Source: Micrococcales bacterium (GTDB lineage Bacteria > Actinomycetota > Actinomycetes > Actinomycetales > Dermatophilaceae). From it: a stretch of DNA of 10,547 nt. The position numbers and the translations under genes were made by a program. Positions 1 through 7,176 of this stretch are shown here, piece by piece. The stretch lies in assembly GCA_030537915.1 (NCBI GenBank), contig JAUNUZ010000044.1, forward strand, positions 1 through 10,547, in the 5' to 3' direction. Each line of letters opens with the position of its first letter. Position 1 is the stretch's first letter. The notes below the pieces were generated by a model. That model had not been told where the DNA came from. It ran no database searches and saw only the letters and a list, made by a program, of their open reading frames with translations.

Positions 1-1
1 A

Positions 2-1558
2 ATGGAGATCGAGCGGCCGAACCAGTGGCTGGAACCTGGGTGGCTTCTGCTGACAACCGGCTTGCGGTTCGTCGGCCGCGACGACGCCGTCGGGCAGGCC
101 GAGCTCATCGGTGAGCTCAAGGACGGCCACGCCGCCGGGCTCGCTTTCGGGGTGGGTGTCAACTTCGAGCAGGTCCCGCAGGCTCTGGTGAGTGCGGCCA
201 CGGACGTCGGGCTCACGCTGCTCACCGTCGCTGCCGAGGTGCCTTTTGCCGCCGTGGAGAACTACGTCAACCGCTCACTCGCAGCGTCCGAGGCCTACGT
301 GGCCAAGCGGGCCCTGTGGATCCAGACCGAACTGCTGCAATCATTGTCGGCCGAGCAGCCATTGATGGCGCTGGTCAACCAGATCGGGCGCCTCATCAGG
401 GGAATCGCCGTCATCTACGACGACGCAGGAGCGATGATCGCCGCAACCGGGGCGGTCCCCGGACACCTGATCTGGGAGCAGATCAGGTGCCAGGTCGGGC
501 GGCGCCAACGGTTCGCAGTCGGGCGATGGCAAGTCGCCGCCCGTCCGACCGCCATCGCGGGGATGAACTACTGGATCGCCATCGGCTCGCAACAGGCGCA
601 CGTTCTCGACAACTTTGCAGACCCGCTACTCGACTCAGTGCAGCGGCTGCTCGGGGCGATACAGTCGACGACCGCGTTCCAAGCGACCGAAGCCCGCGCA
701 GAAGTCGCCGAGCTGCTCACCCTGCTCTCCGGTGTCATCGCGCCGGCCGAAGCCCCGCCCCTGTGGGAGCGGCTGGCCGCCCTCCGCTTCCCGATGCACG
801 CACCCCTGCGCGTGTTCGTGTCGGCCAAGCTGGCGGACCGGACCATCAGTTTGACCACTGCGTCCGAGGACCTCAACCAGTTCGTCGAAGACGCACAGGC
901 CCACCACCTGCCACTCATCCTCAAGCCGCGCGGCGCGACGGAGGCGGCCGGATGGGTCGGCATCGCGCGCGACAGCACCGTTTTCGATAGCTGGAGCGAC
1001 AAACTGGGGGAGAGTCAGCTCGTCGGGGTCAGCGAGCCGTTCACCGACCTCACGCTCGGGAGGCGCAGCTTCCGAGAAGCCAGACGCGCCTTGTTGGTGG
1101 CGCAGCGCAGCGCAGCCCAGCGCGGCGGCGCTTGGCGCCACGCCTCGAACCAGAGCCAGGACATGGGTACGCCGCCACCCCCCGGCCCCCTGGTCACCGG
1201 CTGTGTGGTGCGCTTCGAGGACGTCGACCTCGCCACCTGGTTGCTGTCCAGCCGCAGCGCGGAGGCGATCGCCGACAAGTCCCGCCAGCAGCTCGGCGAC
1301 CTGCTCGACCGCAGCGATCTGGTGGACACGGCCGTCGCCTATCTCGCGTGTGGGCTCGACATTCAGCGCACAGCTGCGCGCCTCTACCTGCACCCCAACT
1401 CCGTGCGCTACCGGTTACGCCGGATCGAGCAGACCATCGAAGCGCCACTCAGCGCGCCGTCCGCGCTGGCCAACCTCTATCTCGCCTTCCACGATCGTCT
1501 CGCCGCAGAGAACCCCGGGCCCGAGGGCGAAACGCAGTATCAGCCTCCCCTCCTCTAG
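2..1558 (+). CDS. PucR-family transcriptional regulator, 5'-truncated by window edge
   Basis: This is a DNA-binding regulator of the PucR (purine catabolism regulator) family, a cytoplasmic protein that usually controls purine, amino-acid or other catabolic genes in response to a small ligand. The visible 518 residues begin inside the N-terminal PucR sensory domain. The pattern WLEPGWLLLTTGLRF and, later, the AAEVPFAAVENYV stretch match its second half, so about 30-40 residues probably lie left of the window and the ATG at position 2 is likely internal. A poorly conserved middle region (about 100-400) includes a proline run (PPPPGPL). The C-terminal helix-turn-helix typical of the family is at residues 453-476 (DIQRTAARLYLHPNSVRYRL...), followed by the usual LANLYLAF helix. 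It converges on mgtE, and no plausible target gene is visible, so its ligand and regulon cannot be inferred. Family assignment is firm; function beyond regulation is not. Confidence 0.9.
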   Translation: MEIERPNQWLEPGWLLLTTGLRFVGRDDAVGQAELIGELKDGHAAGLAFGVGVNFEQVPQALVSAATDVGLTLLTVAAEVPFAAVENYVNRSLAASEAYVAKRALWIQTELLQSLSAEQPLMALVNQIGRLIRGIAVIYDDAGAMIAATGAVPGHLIWEQIRCQVGRRQRFAVGRWQVAARPTAIAGMNYWIAIGSQQAHVLDNFADPLLDSVQRLLGAIQSTTAFQATEARAEVAELLTLLSGVIAPAEAPPLWERLAALRFPMHAPLRVFVSAKLADRTISLTTASEDLNQFVEDAQAHHLPLILKPRGATEAAGWVGIARDSTVFDSWSDKLGESQLVGVSEPFTDLTLGRRSFREARRALLVAQRSAAQRGGAWRHASNQSQDMGTPPPPGPLVTGCVVRFEDVDLATWLLSSRSAEAIADKSRQQLGDLLDRSDLVDTAVAYLACGLDIQRTAARLYLHPNSVRYRLRRIEQTIEAPLSAPSALANLYLAFHDRLAAENPGPEGETQYQPPLL

Positions 1559-1569
1559 CGCGGGGCGCT

Positions 1570-1589
1570 CGCGCACGACGGGTTGCGCG
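1570..1589. terminator. Small hairpin between convergent genes
   Basis: CGCGCA (1570-1575) and TGCGCG (1584-1589) form a perfect 6-bp inverted repeat with an 8-nt loop. It sits in the 66-nt gap between the stop codons of the converging PucR gene and mgtE, where a bidirectional terminator would be expected. There is no U-rich tail on either side and the stem is short, so this is a tentative call. Confidence 0.25.
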
Positions 1590-1624
1590 GATGGCCCGTG
1601 AGGCCCACCGAGCCGAGGAGGCTT

Positions 1625-2944
1625 CTAGATCCCGAGCACGGCCCGGGCCACGAGGAAGTACACGACCAGGCCGGTGGCGTCGACGATCGTCGTGATGAAG
1701 GGGGCACTGACCACGGCGGGATCGACGCCGAGCCGGCTGGCGATCAGCGGTACGGCAGCGCCCACGGTGGTCGCCAGGGTGCACACGGCAACAAGTGAGA
1801 TGGCGAGCACGGCTGCAATTCCGGGTCCTGCGACGAACCAGGCGGGGATGAACCCCACCAGCCCGAGAACCACACCGAGGCCCAGGCCGGTGAGCAGCTC
1901 GCGGCCGAGGATCCGCCACAGATCGGCGAACCGCACCTCGTCGGTCGACAGGGCGCGCACCACGGTCGTCACCGTTTGGGAGCCGGCGTTGCCCCCGGTG
2001 CCGATGAGCAATGGCACGAAGAGGGCGAGTGCGACCACCTCGGACAGGGTCTCCTCGAAGTAGTCCAGGACGTTGACCGTCAACGTCGCCGCGGCGATGA
2101 GCACCAGCAACCACACGATCCGGGACTTGACGCGGTCGACCAGCGGGGTGCTCAGGTAGTGGCGGCGGACGGGGAACGTGCCCGCTGAACGAGCGGCGTC
2201 TTCGGCCTCTTCTTCGGCGAGGATGCGCATCGCGTCGTCGACCGTGATGACGCCGACGAGCCGATCCTCACGGTCCACCACGGGCAGGCCGATCATCCCG
2301 TGCGCGCGGATGAGCCGGGCGGCCTCCTCCTGGTCGGCCTCGGCCAGGACGGCGATCGGGCTGCTGGCGATATCGCCGACCCGCTGGCTGTCGGAGGCCA
2401 CCAGTAGTCCCCGCAAGGACACGACACCGACCAAGCGCCGCCCCGGTCCCAACACCGGCACCATGTAGATGGTCTCCGCCTCCGCGCCGACCGCGCGCAA
2501 GTGCTCCAGCGCCGCCGCGACCGTCGTGTCCACCGATACGCTGGCGACCTCCGGCGTCATCCGCCGCCCCGCCGACTCCCGTGGGTAGCCCAGGACGGCC
2601 TCGGTCATGTCCCGCTCGTGCGGGTCGAGATCACGCAGGAGGCGGATGACCACCGCAGCCGGCAGTTCGTCGACGAGACGAACTCGGTCGTCTGGATCCA
2701 GACCCTCGAACAGCTCGCGCGTGTGCTCTTCTCGCAGGCCCACGAGCAGTTCGGCGGCGCTGTCCGAGTCGAACCATTCGAACACGGCCAGCGCGACGTC
2801 CTTGGGCAGGATGCGGAAGGCCACGGCCCGCTGGCCGCGAGGCAGCCGAAGCAGATGGGCGGCGATCTGGGGGGCGGTGAGGCTGCTCAGCGCGCCGTCC
2901 AGCCCCTCGAGGTCGTCCTTATCCAGATGATGGGCCAGGTCCAT
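1625..2944 (-). CDS. mgtE: Magnesium transporter MgtE
   Basis: MgtE is an inner-membrane Mg2+ channel gated by intracellular Mg2+ through its cytosolic domains, acting as a homodimer. The 439-residue product has the full family architecture. The helical MgtE_N domain lies at about 20-122, two CBS domains at about 125-185 and 190-250, an acidic connecting helix at about 240-252 ([10 protein letters not shown]), and five membrane helices from about 275 to 437. The signature [13 protein letters not shown] is at 311-323, and conserved pore-region acids occur at D408 ([10 protein letters not shown]) and D422 (TTIVDATG). Length is normal for the family and nothing is missing. The ATG at 2944 is preceded by a GGAGAGG ribosome site (complement of 2953-2959) with 8-nt spacing, supporting this start. 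It is a single gene, divergent from glyA. I looked for an M-box (ykoK) Mg2+ riboswitch in the leader and did not recognise one. Confidence 0.96.
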   Translation of the reverse strand: MDLAHHLDKDDLEGLDGALSSLTAPQIAAHLLRLPRGQRAVAFRILPKDVALAVFEWFDSDSAAELLVGLREEHTRELFEGLDPDDRVRLVDELPAAVVIRLLRDLDPHERDMTEAVLGYPRESAGRRMTPEVASVSVDTTVAAALEHLRAVGAEAETIYMVPVLGPGRRLVGVVSLRGLLVASDSQRVGDIASSPIAVLAEADQEEAARLIRAHGMIGLPVVDREDRLVGVITVDDAMRILAEEEAEDAARSAGTFPVRRHYLSTPLVDRVKSRIVWLLVLIAAATLTVNVLDYFEETLSEVVALALFVPLLIGTGGNAGSQTVTTVVRALSTDEVRFADLWRILGRELLTGLGLGVVLGLVGFIPAWFVAGPGIAAVLAISLVAVCTLATTVGAAVPLIASRLGVDPAVVSAPFITTIVDATGLVVYFLVARAVLGI

Positions 2945-2988
2945 GGCGACTACCTCTCCGGTGCCTGGGTCATCGACACCCGGTGTTC

Positions 2989-2994
2989 ATTGTG
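2989..2994 (-). promoter_or_regulatory. Candidate -10 element for mgtE
   Basis: On the minus strand this reads CACAAT, close to TATAAT and unusually A/T-rich for the region, 44 nt upstream of the mgtE ATG. No good -35 stands 16-18 nt upstream. A short inverted repeat, ACACC/GGTGT (2976-2986), lies just downstream near the expected transcription start and could be an operator. This is a weak prediction from composition and position only. Confidence 0.2.
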
Positions 2995-3095
2995 CCCGGC
3001 CAACGACCCGCAGGCCGCTGGCTTCCACAGCTCGTGATCGACGCCCCTGGACAAAGAACCTGCGTTCGCGGTCGGCAGGAGCACCATCCCACCCT

Positions 3096-3169
3096 CAGAT
3101 CCACCGTCCCTGCGGGGCTTGGCGGGTGGTGGGCGCAGCGTTGGGGCTGACGCGAGCCCGGGGGATCTG
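3096..3169 (+). promoter_or_regulatory. Possible structured RNA leader of glyA
   Basis: A closing stem pairs CAGATCC (3096-3102) with GGATCTG (3163-3169), 7 bp and perfect. Inside it two further stems can form: CTGCG (3110-3114) with CGCAG (3134-3138), and GGGCT (3144-3148) with AGCCC (3155-3159). Together they make a three-way-junction layout. The 3' strand of the closing stem overlaps the only purine-rich, SD-like stretch before glyA (GGGGGA, 3160-3165), so folding could hide it. It does not match any glycine, tetrahydrofolate or ZTP riboswitch consensus I know. In GC-rich DNA such stems can arise by chance. Confidence 0.25.
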
Positions 3170-3170
3170 C

Positions 3171-3176
3171 GAGACT
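3171..3176 (+). promoter_or_regulatory. Candidate -10 for a leaderless glyA transcript
   Basis: GAGACT sits exactly 6 nt before the glyA ATG, keeping the conserved A at position 2 and T at position 6 of the actinobacterial TANNNT -10. CTGACG at 3147-3152, 18 nt upstream, could serve as a -35. If used, transcription would begin at or next to the start codon, so the structured leader proposed just upstream would not be transcribed from this promoter. The same arrangement is seen before two other genes in the window (ATGs at 4560 and 7946). Confidence 0.35.
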
Positions 3177-3182
3177 GCCGCC

Positions 3183-4460
3183 ATGAACCTGCTCAATGAG
3201 TCCTTGGCGGTTGTGGATCCGGAGATTGCGGCGGCGTTGTCTGCTGAGTTGGCTCGTCAGGAGTCGACGTTGGAGATGATTGCGTCGGAGAATTTTGCGC
3301 CGGTGGCGGTGATGGAGGCGCAGGGGTCGGTGGCGACGAATAAGTATGCGGAGGGGTATCCGGGTCGCCGGTATTACGGCGGGTGTGAGCATGTGGATGT
3401 GGCGGAGTCGTTGGCGATCGAGCGGGTCAAGACGCTGTTCGGGGCGGGTTTCGCTAATGTGCAGCCGCATTCGGGGGCGCAGGCGAATACGGCGGTGTTC
3501 TTCGCGTTGCTCAAGCCGGGGGACACGATTTTGGGGTTGGATCTGGCGCATGGGGGGCATCTGACGCATGGGATGCGGTTGAACTACAGCGGGAAGATGT
3601 TCAACGTGGTGCCCTACCACGTGGATGCTGCTGGGTTGGTGGACATGGATGAGGTGGCGGCTCTGGCGCGTGAGCACAAGCCGCAGATGATCATCGCGGG
3701 CTGGTCGGCGTATCCGCGGCAGTTGGATTTTGAGCGGTTCCGGGCGATCGCGGATGAGGTTGATGCGTATCTGATGGTGGATATGGCGCATTTCGCGGGT
3801 CTGGTGGCGGCGGGGTTGCACCCGAATCCGGTGCCGCATGCGCATGTGACGACGTCCACGACGCATAAGACGTTGGGTGGTCCGCGTGGGGGGATCATCT
3901 TGTCTAATGACGCGGCGATGGCCAAGAAGGTCAATTCGGCGGTGTTCCCGGGGATGCAGGGTGGCCCGTTGGAGCATGTGATCGCGGCGAAGGCGGTGTC
4001 GTTCAAGCTGGCGGGTGAGGAAGAGTTCACGGATCGCCAGGTCCGTACCCTGCAGGGCGCCAAGATCCTGGCTGAGCGGCTCATGCAGCCGGACATGCGC
4101 GCGGCGGGTGTCTCGGTGCTCTCTGGGGGCACCGATGTGCACCTGGTGTTGGTTGATATGCGCGATTCCCAGCTGGATGGCAAGCAGGGTGAGGACCGGT
4201 TGCACCGGGTGGGGATCACCGTCAACCGCAACGCGGTCCCGAACGACCCGCGTCCACCGATGGTGACCTCGGGATTGCGGATCGGCACGCCGGCCCTGGC
4301 CACCCGCGGCTTCGGCGAGCAGGAGTTCACCCAGGTCGCCGACATCATCGCCGAAACCCTGCGGCCCGACCTCTCTGATGAGAAGGCCAACGAACTACGC
4401 GCCCGGGTCGAGGCCCTCGCCGCCCGCTACCCCCTCTACCCCAGCCTGGCCGGGCACTGA
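3183..4460 (+). CDS. glyA: Serine hydroxymethyltransferase
   Basis: This PLP-dependent cytosolic enzyme interconverts serine and tetrahydrofolate with glycine and 5,10-methylene-tetrahydrofolate, the main entry to one-carbon metabolism. The 425-residue product is full length. It shows the N-terminal SENFAP motif (35-40), [15 protein letters not shown] (53-67), [11 protein letters not shown] (95-105), the cofactor-contacting Asp/His in VDMAHFAG (D200, H203), and the PLP-binding lysine K229 in [13 protein letters not shown]. The open frame extends upstream to 2943, but that part reads as low-complexity non-homologous sequence, while homology begins at MNLLNESL. There is no well-spaced Shine-Dalgarno, and a -10-like GAGACT lies 6 nt before the ATG. 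Codon style is odd: only 3 of the first 50 codons end in C, most ending in G or T, whereas 33 of the last 50 end in C, with the change spread over roughly 4030-4210. A strong stem follows the stop. Confidence 0.97.
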   Translation: MNLLNESLAVVDPEIAAALSAELARQESTLEMIASENFAPVAVMEAQGSVATNKYAEGYPGRRYYGGCEHVDVAESLAIERVKTLFGAGFANVQPHSGAQANTAVFFALLKPGDTILGLDLAHGGHLTHGMRLNYSGKMFNVVPYHVDAAGLVDMDEVAALAREHKPQMIIAGWSAYPRQLDFERFRAIADEVDAYLMVDMAHFAGLVAAGLHPNPVPHAHVTTSTTHKTLGGPRGGIILSNDAAMAKKVNSAVFPGMQGGPLEHVIAAKAVSFKLAGEEEFTDRQVRTLQGAKILAERLMQPDMRAAGVSVLSGGTDVHLVLVDMRDSQLDGKQGEDRLHRVGITVNRNAVPNDPRPPMVTSGLRIGTPALATRGFGEQEFTQVADIIAETLRPDLSDEKANELRARVEALAARYPLYPSLAGH

Positions 4461-4473
4461 GCCTGCGGCCCCA

Positions 4474-4515
4474 GACGGCCGCGTCCCAGGGCTATCCGCC
4501 CCGGACGCGGCCGTC
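4474..4515 (+). terminator. Long perfect stem-loop downstream of glyA
   Basis: GACGGCCGCGTCC (4474-4486) is the exact reverse complement of GGACGCGGCCGTC (4503-4515), a 13-bp GC-rich stem with a 16-nt loop, starting 14 nt after the glyA stop. There is no U-tract, as is common for actinobacterial terminators. The position and stem strength make a glyA terminator the likeliest role. It also insulates the aldo-keto reductase gene downstream. Confidence 0.55.
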
Positions 4516-4547
4516 CGCCCGTTCTCGCAGTTGTCGGTGGCGTGCGC

Positions 4548-4553
4548 CAGGAT
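4548..4553 (+). promoter_or_regulatory. Candidate -10 for a leaderless aldo-keto reductase transcript
   Basis: CAGGAT lies exactly 6 nt before the ATG at 4560 and fits xAxxxT, the reduced form of the TANNNT -10. No Shine-Dalgarno precedes this ATG. A good -35 at 17-18 nt is not evident: TTGTCG at 4531-4536 is only 11 nt away. The assignment therefore rests on the -10 position and its similarity to the elements before the glyA ATG and the ATG at 7946. Confidence 0.3.
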
Positions 4554-4559
4554 GGCGAT

Positions 4560-5609
4560 ATGGCTCCCTTGAGAATGAGTGACTATGCCGCATCCGGTGA
4601 CCGCTACGAGTCGATGACCTACCGCCCGTGCGGGCGATCCGGCCTCCAGCTGCCGGTGATCTCGCTCGGGCTCTGGCAGAACTTCGGCGACGACAAGCGC
4701 CACGAGACGCAGCGCGCCATCGTCCGGCGCGCCTTCGACCTCGGGGTGAGCCACTTCGACCTGGCGAACAACTACGGCCCGCCCTACGGCCAGGCCGAGA
4801 TCAATTTCGGCCAGATCCTGCGGCAGGACTTCGCGCCCTACCGGGACGAACTGCTCATCTCGACCAAGGCCGGCTGGGACATGTGGCCCGGCCCCTACGG
4901 GCAGGGCGGCGGCGCGCGCAAGTACGTCCTGGCGAGCCTCGACCAGTCGCTGGCACGGCTCGGCCTCGACTACGTCGACATCTTCTACAGCCACCGCTTC
5001 GACCCCGACACGCCGATCGAGGAGACGATGCGCGCCCTGGACCACGCGGTCCGCTCCGGCAAGGCCCTTTACGCGGGCATCTCAAGCTATTCGGCGGCCA
5101 AGACCAAGGAGGCGGCGACGATCGCCCGCGAGCTCGGCACGCCACTGCTCATCCACCAGCCCTCGTACAACCTGCTCAACCGCTGGATTGAGGAGCAGCA
5201 CCTACTCGACGAGCTGCAGGAGCAGGGGATGGGCTGCATCGCCTTCACGGCCTTGGCGCAGGGCGTGCTCACCGACCGCTACCTGAACGGCATCCCCGAG
5301 GGGTCGCGTGCGTCGCGACCGGGGTCGCTCGACAGCAGTCACCTGGATGACAAGACGCTGACGCACGTGCGCAACCTCAACGAGATCGCCAAGGAGCGCG
5401 GTCAGAAGCTCGCCCAGATGGCGCTGGCATGGGTGCTGCGCGACCCCAGGATGACCTCGACCCTCATCGGCGCCTCCAGCGTCGAGCAGCTCGACACCAA
5501 CCTCGATGCGCTGGCGAATCTCGACTTCAGCGACGCGGAGTTGGCCCGTATCGACGCCGACGCCGTCGATGCGGGCGTCAACCTCTGGGCCGAGCAGACG
5601 CGGGATTAG
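4560..5609 (+). CDS. Aldo-keto reductase, YghZ/Gpr (L-glyceraldehyde 3-phosphate reductase) type
   Basis: This is an NADPH-dependent TIM-barrel oxidoreductase of the aldo-keto reductase superfamily. It closely resembles remembered E. coli YghZ/Gpr, which is reported to reduce L-glyceraldehyde 3-phosphate and methylglyoxal. From the ATG at 4560 the product is 349 residues, near the 346 of YghZ. The catalytic tetrad is visible: D67 and Y72 in HFDLANNYGPP, K103 in ISTKAGWDMWPGPYG, and H145 in DIFYSHR. The family blocks SGKALYAGISSYS, LIHQPSYNLLNRW and the cofactor-loop region TSTLIGASSVEQL are also present. The start is uncertain. GTG 4542, ATG 4560 and ATG 4575 are in frame and none has a strong ribosome site. 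I favour 4560 because a -10-like hexamer sits 6 nt before it. ATG 4575 (344 residues) is nearly as good. It is probably a single-gene unit between two hairpins; substrate is inferred from the family only. Confidence 0.92.
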   Translation: MAPLRMSDYAASGDRYESMTYRPCGRSGLQLPVISLGLWQNFGDDKRHETQRAIVRRAFDLGVSHFDLANNYGPPYGQAEINFGQILRQDFAPYRDELLISTKAGWDMWPGPYGQGGGARKYVLASLDQSLARLGLDYVDIFYSHRFDPDTPIEETMRALDHAVRSGKALYAGISSYSAAKTKEAATIARELGTPLLIHQPSYNLLNRWIEEQHLLDELQEQGMGCIAFTALAQGVLTDRYLNGIPEGSRASRPGSLDSSHLDDKTLTHVRNLNEIAKERGQKLAQMALAWVLRDPRMTSTLIGASSVEQLDTNLDALANLDFSDAELARIDADAVDAGVNLWAEQTRD

Positions 5610-5627
5610 GCACGCTCCGTCGTCTCG

Positions 5628-5683
5628 GCGCACCCTGGTCCAGGGCGCGCCGGCACTACGGGTGCGCGCCGGTCAGGGTGCGC
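5628..5683 (+). repeat. Compound inverted repeat between aldo-keto reductase and ktrB
   Basis: An outer 10-bp perfect pair, GCGCACCCTG (5628-5637) and CAGGGTGCGC (5674-5683), encloses an inner 7-bp pair, GGCGCGC (5644-5650) and GCGCGCC (5664-5670). The nonamer GCGCGCCGG is also directly repeated at 5645-5653 and 5664-5672. As RNA this makes a long two-level hairpin ending 41 nt before the ktrB start. It may terminate the upstream gene or act in the ktrB leader. No U-tract follows, and it does not resemble the c-di-AMP (ydaO) riboswitch. Confidence 0.45.
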
Positions 5684-5710
5684 AGGCGGCACGGGAGCAG
5701 CGGGATGAGG

Positions 5711-5718
5711 GGGAGGGG
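5711..5718 (+). promoter_or_regulatory. Ribosome binding site fixing the GTG start of ktrB
   Basis: GGGAGGGG, inside a longer purine run (5707-5718), lies 6 nt before GTG 5725. It is the best Shine-Dalgarno in the neighbourhood and supports this GTG rather than a downstream start. Confidence 0.65.
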
Positions 5719-5724
5719 TAGGCG

Positions 5725-7080
5725 GTGACGCAGGCACTCACGAACAGCCGAGTCGTGCAGCGGGCCCTCATGCGGCCGGTGCGGCTTGTGCCGCTGGCCT
5801 TCCTCGCAGTCATCTCGATCGGCACGCTCCTGCTGCTGCTGCCGATCGCCCACCCAGGCGGGCGCGCCAGCGTCGTCGCGGCAGCGTTCACCGCGGTGTC
5901 CGCCACCTGCGTCACCGGCCTGACCGCGGTCGACACAGCGACCTACTGGACGACGTTCGGGCACGCGATCATCATCCTGCTCACCCAGGTCGGTGGCTTC
6001 GGCATCATGTCCGCGGCCACCCTGCTCGCCTTCATCGTCCGCGGCAAAATGGATCTCTCCGGCTCGCTGGTCGCCCAGACCGAGAAGCAGACCAGCGGCC
6101 TCGCCGACGTCTCCTCCATCCTCGTACGCATCGGCCTGGCCATGGGGATCACCGAGGGAATCGTCTGGGTGCTCCTGACGGTCCGCTTCCTGATGCGCGG
6201 GGTCGCGCCGGTAGAGGCGATCTGGCACGGCCTCTTCTATGCGTGTTGCGCCTTCACCAACGCCGGCTTCACGCTGACGCAGGACAGCCTCATGGGGTAC
6301 GTCGTGGACCCCTTCCTCATGTGGCCGATCTTCTTCGCGATCTTCGTCGGCAGCCTGGGATACCCGGTGATCTTCGAGCTGCGCAAGAGTTGGCGCCGGC
6401 CGGGCAAGTGGTCCGTGCACACGCGCATCACGTTCTGGGGGTGGCTGGCCCTGGCGGTCGTCGGATTCCTCACCTTCATCGCCTTCGAGTGGACCAACCC
6501 GCACACGCTGGGCCCGATGTCGATCGGCACGAAGATCACGGCGGCCACGGCAGGAGCCGTGATGCCGCGCTCCGCGGGCTTCAACGTCGTCGACTACGCC
6601 CTCATCCACGACGAATCGGTCGTCGTCACAATCATCCTCATGTTCATCGGGGGTGGCTCGGCCGGGACCTCCGGCGGTTTGAAGGTGTCGACCTTCTTCC
6701 TGCTCGCCTATGTCGTCCTCGCCGAGGCGCGCGGGGAGCCGCAGGTGGCGATCGCGCACCGCAGCGTCGGCTCGGCGACCCAGCGGCGGGCCGTCGCCGT
6801 CGCGATGTTGGCGATCGGGCTCGTCACCTCCGGAACGATCGTGCTCGTCGCCATGACGGACTTGCCGCTCGTCGCGGTTCTTTTCGACGTCGTCTCCGCG
6901 TTCGGGACGGTCGGGCTGTCGCTGGGGGTCACGCCTGAGCTGCCGGCCGCCGGGCAGATCATCCTCATGGTGCTCATGTTCGTGGGTCGTGTCGGCACCG
7001 TCACGGCCGCCTCCGCCCTGGCGTTGCGGACTCGTCGGCGTCACTACGCGCTGCCCGAGGAGACGCCGATTGTCGGTTGA
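5725..7080 (+). CDS. ktrB: K+ uptake channel subunit, KtrB/TrkH family
   Basis: This is the integral membrane ion-translocating subunit of a Ktr/Trk potassium uptake system, built of four M1-P-M2 repeats around one pore. The 451-residue product shows a selectivity-filter P-loop in each repeat: TCVTG (61-65), TNAGF (178-182), RSAGFN (282-287) and GTVGLS (394-399). The glycine-rich intramembrane gate loop GGGSAGTSGG is at 309-318, and the C-terminal membrane helix contains GRVGTVTA (421-428). The short N-terminus and overall length (about 450) favour KtrB over the longer enterobacterial TrkH. All four filter glycines are present, so it should be functional. It starts at GTG behind a strong ribosome site. 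The RCK subunit gene follows 96 nt later on the same strand, the usual partner arrangement. K+ selectivity is inferred from the filters; coupling to Na+ or H+ cannot be told. Confidence 0.94.
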   Translation: MTQALTNSRVVQRALMRPVRLVPLAFLAVISIGTLLLLLPIAHPGGRASVVAAAFTAVSATCVTGLTAVDTATYWTTFGHAIIILLTQVGGFGIMSAATLLAFIVRGKMDLSGSLVAQTEKQTSGLADVSSILVRIGLAMGITEGIVWVLLTVRFLMRGVAPVEAIWHGLFYACCAFTNAGFTLTQDSLMGYVVDPFLMWPIFFAIFVGSLGYPVIFELRKSWRRPGKWSVHTRITFWGWLALAVVGFLTFIAFEWTNPHTLGPMSIGTKITAATAGAVMPRSAGFNVVDYALIHDESVVVTIILMFIGGGSAGTSGGLKVSTFFLLAYVVLAEARGEPQVAIAHRSVGSATQRRAVAVAMLAIGLVTSGTIVLVAMTDLPLVAVLFDVVSAFGTVGLSLGVTPELPAAGQIILMVLMFVGRVGTVTAASALALRTRRRHYALPEETPIVG

Positions 7081-7098
7081 CCCACCCGGTGTGGAGTG

Positions 7099-7126
7099 CG
7101 GGTGCGCAAGCGAGCCGACGCACCCG
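7099..7126 (+). repeat. Hairpin in the ktrB-ktrA spacer
   Basis: CGGGTGCG (7099-7106) pairs with CGCACCCG (7119-7126), an 8-bp perfect stem with a 12-nt loop, starting 18 nt after the ktrB stop. Its place inside the ktrB-ktrA gap suggests a partial terminator or an mRNA-processing or stability element that could set the channel-to-regulator ratio. That role is inference. Confidence 0.4.
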
Positions 7127-7142
7127 AGCGGACCGTCGCTGT

Positions 7143-7157
7143 CAGGCGGGCCGCCTG
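7143..7157. repeat. 15-bp palindrome upstream of ktrA
   Basis: CAGGCGGGCCGCCTG is a perfect palindrome with a single central base (7-bp arms), ending 19 nt before the ktrA ATG and just ahead of its ribosome site. The loop is too small for a good RNA hairpin, so a dimeric protein binding site is the more natural reading if it has a role. In GC-rich DNA chance occurrence remains possible. Confidence 0.35.
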
Positions 7158-7165
7158 CGTTCGAG

Positions 7166-7171
7166 AAGGAG
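7166..7171 (+). promoter_or_regulatory. Ribosome binding site fixing the ktrA start
   Basis: AAGGAG sits 5 nt before ATG 7177. This decides the start: the frame is open further upstream (to 7096), but that extension is arginine-rich and unlike the family. Confidence 0.75.
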
Positions 7172-7176
7172 AGAGC

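Noticed and set aside
2945..3060. M-box (ykoK) Mg2+ riboswitch upstream of mgtE
   Set aside because: The characteristic conserved segments of the M-box were not found when reading the minus strand; only a weak -10 and a short palindrome are present.
2943..3182. 80-codon upstream extension of glyA
   Set aside because: It lacks similarity to SHMT, overlaps the mgtE start on the other strand, and homology begins precisely at MNLLNESL (3183).
2970..4205. 411-codon open frame antisense to glyA
   Set aside because: The translation is an Arg/His/Pro/Ile-rich repetitive product with no family pattern. It exists because the skewed codon use of glyA leaves few reverse-complement stops.
5610..5724. 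c-di-AMP (ydaO/yuaA) riboswitch before ktrB
   Set aside because: The gap is short for this class and lacks its conserved blocks; only GC-rich inverted repeats are visible.
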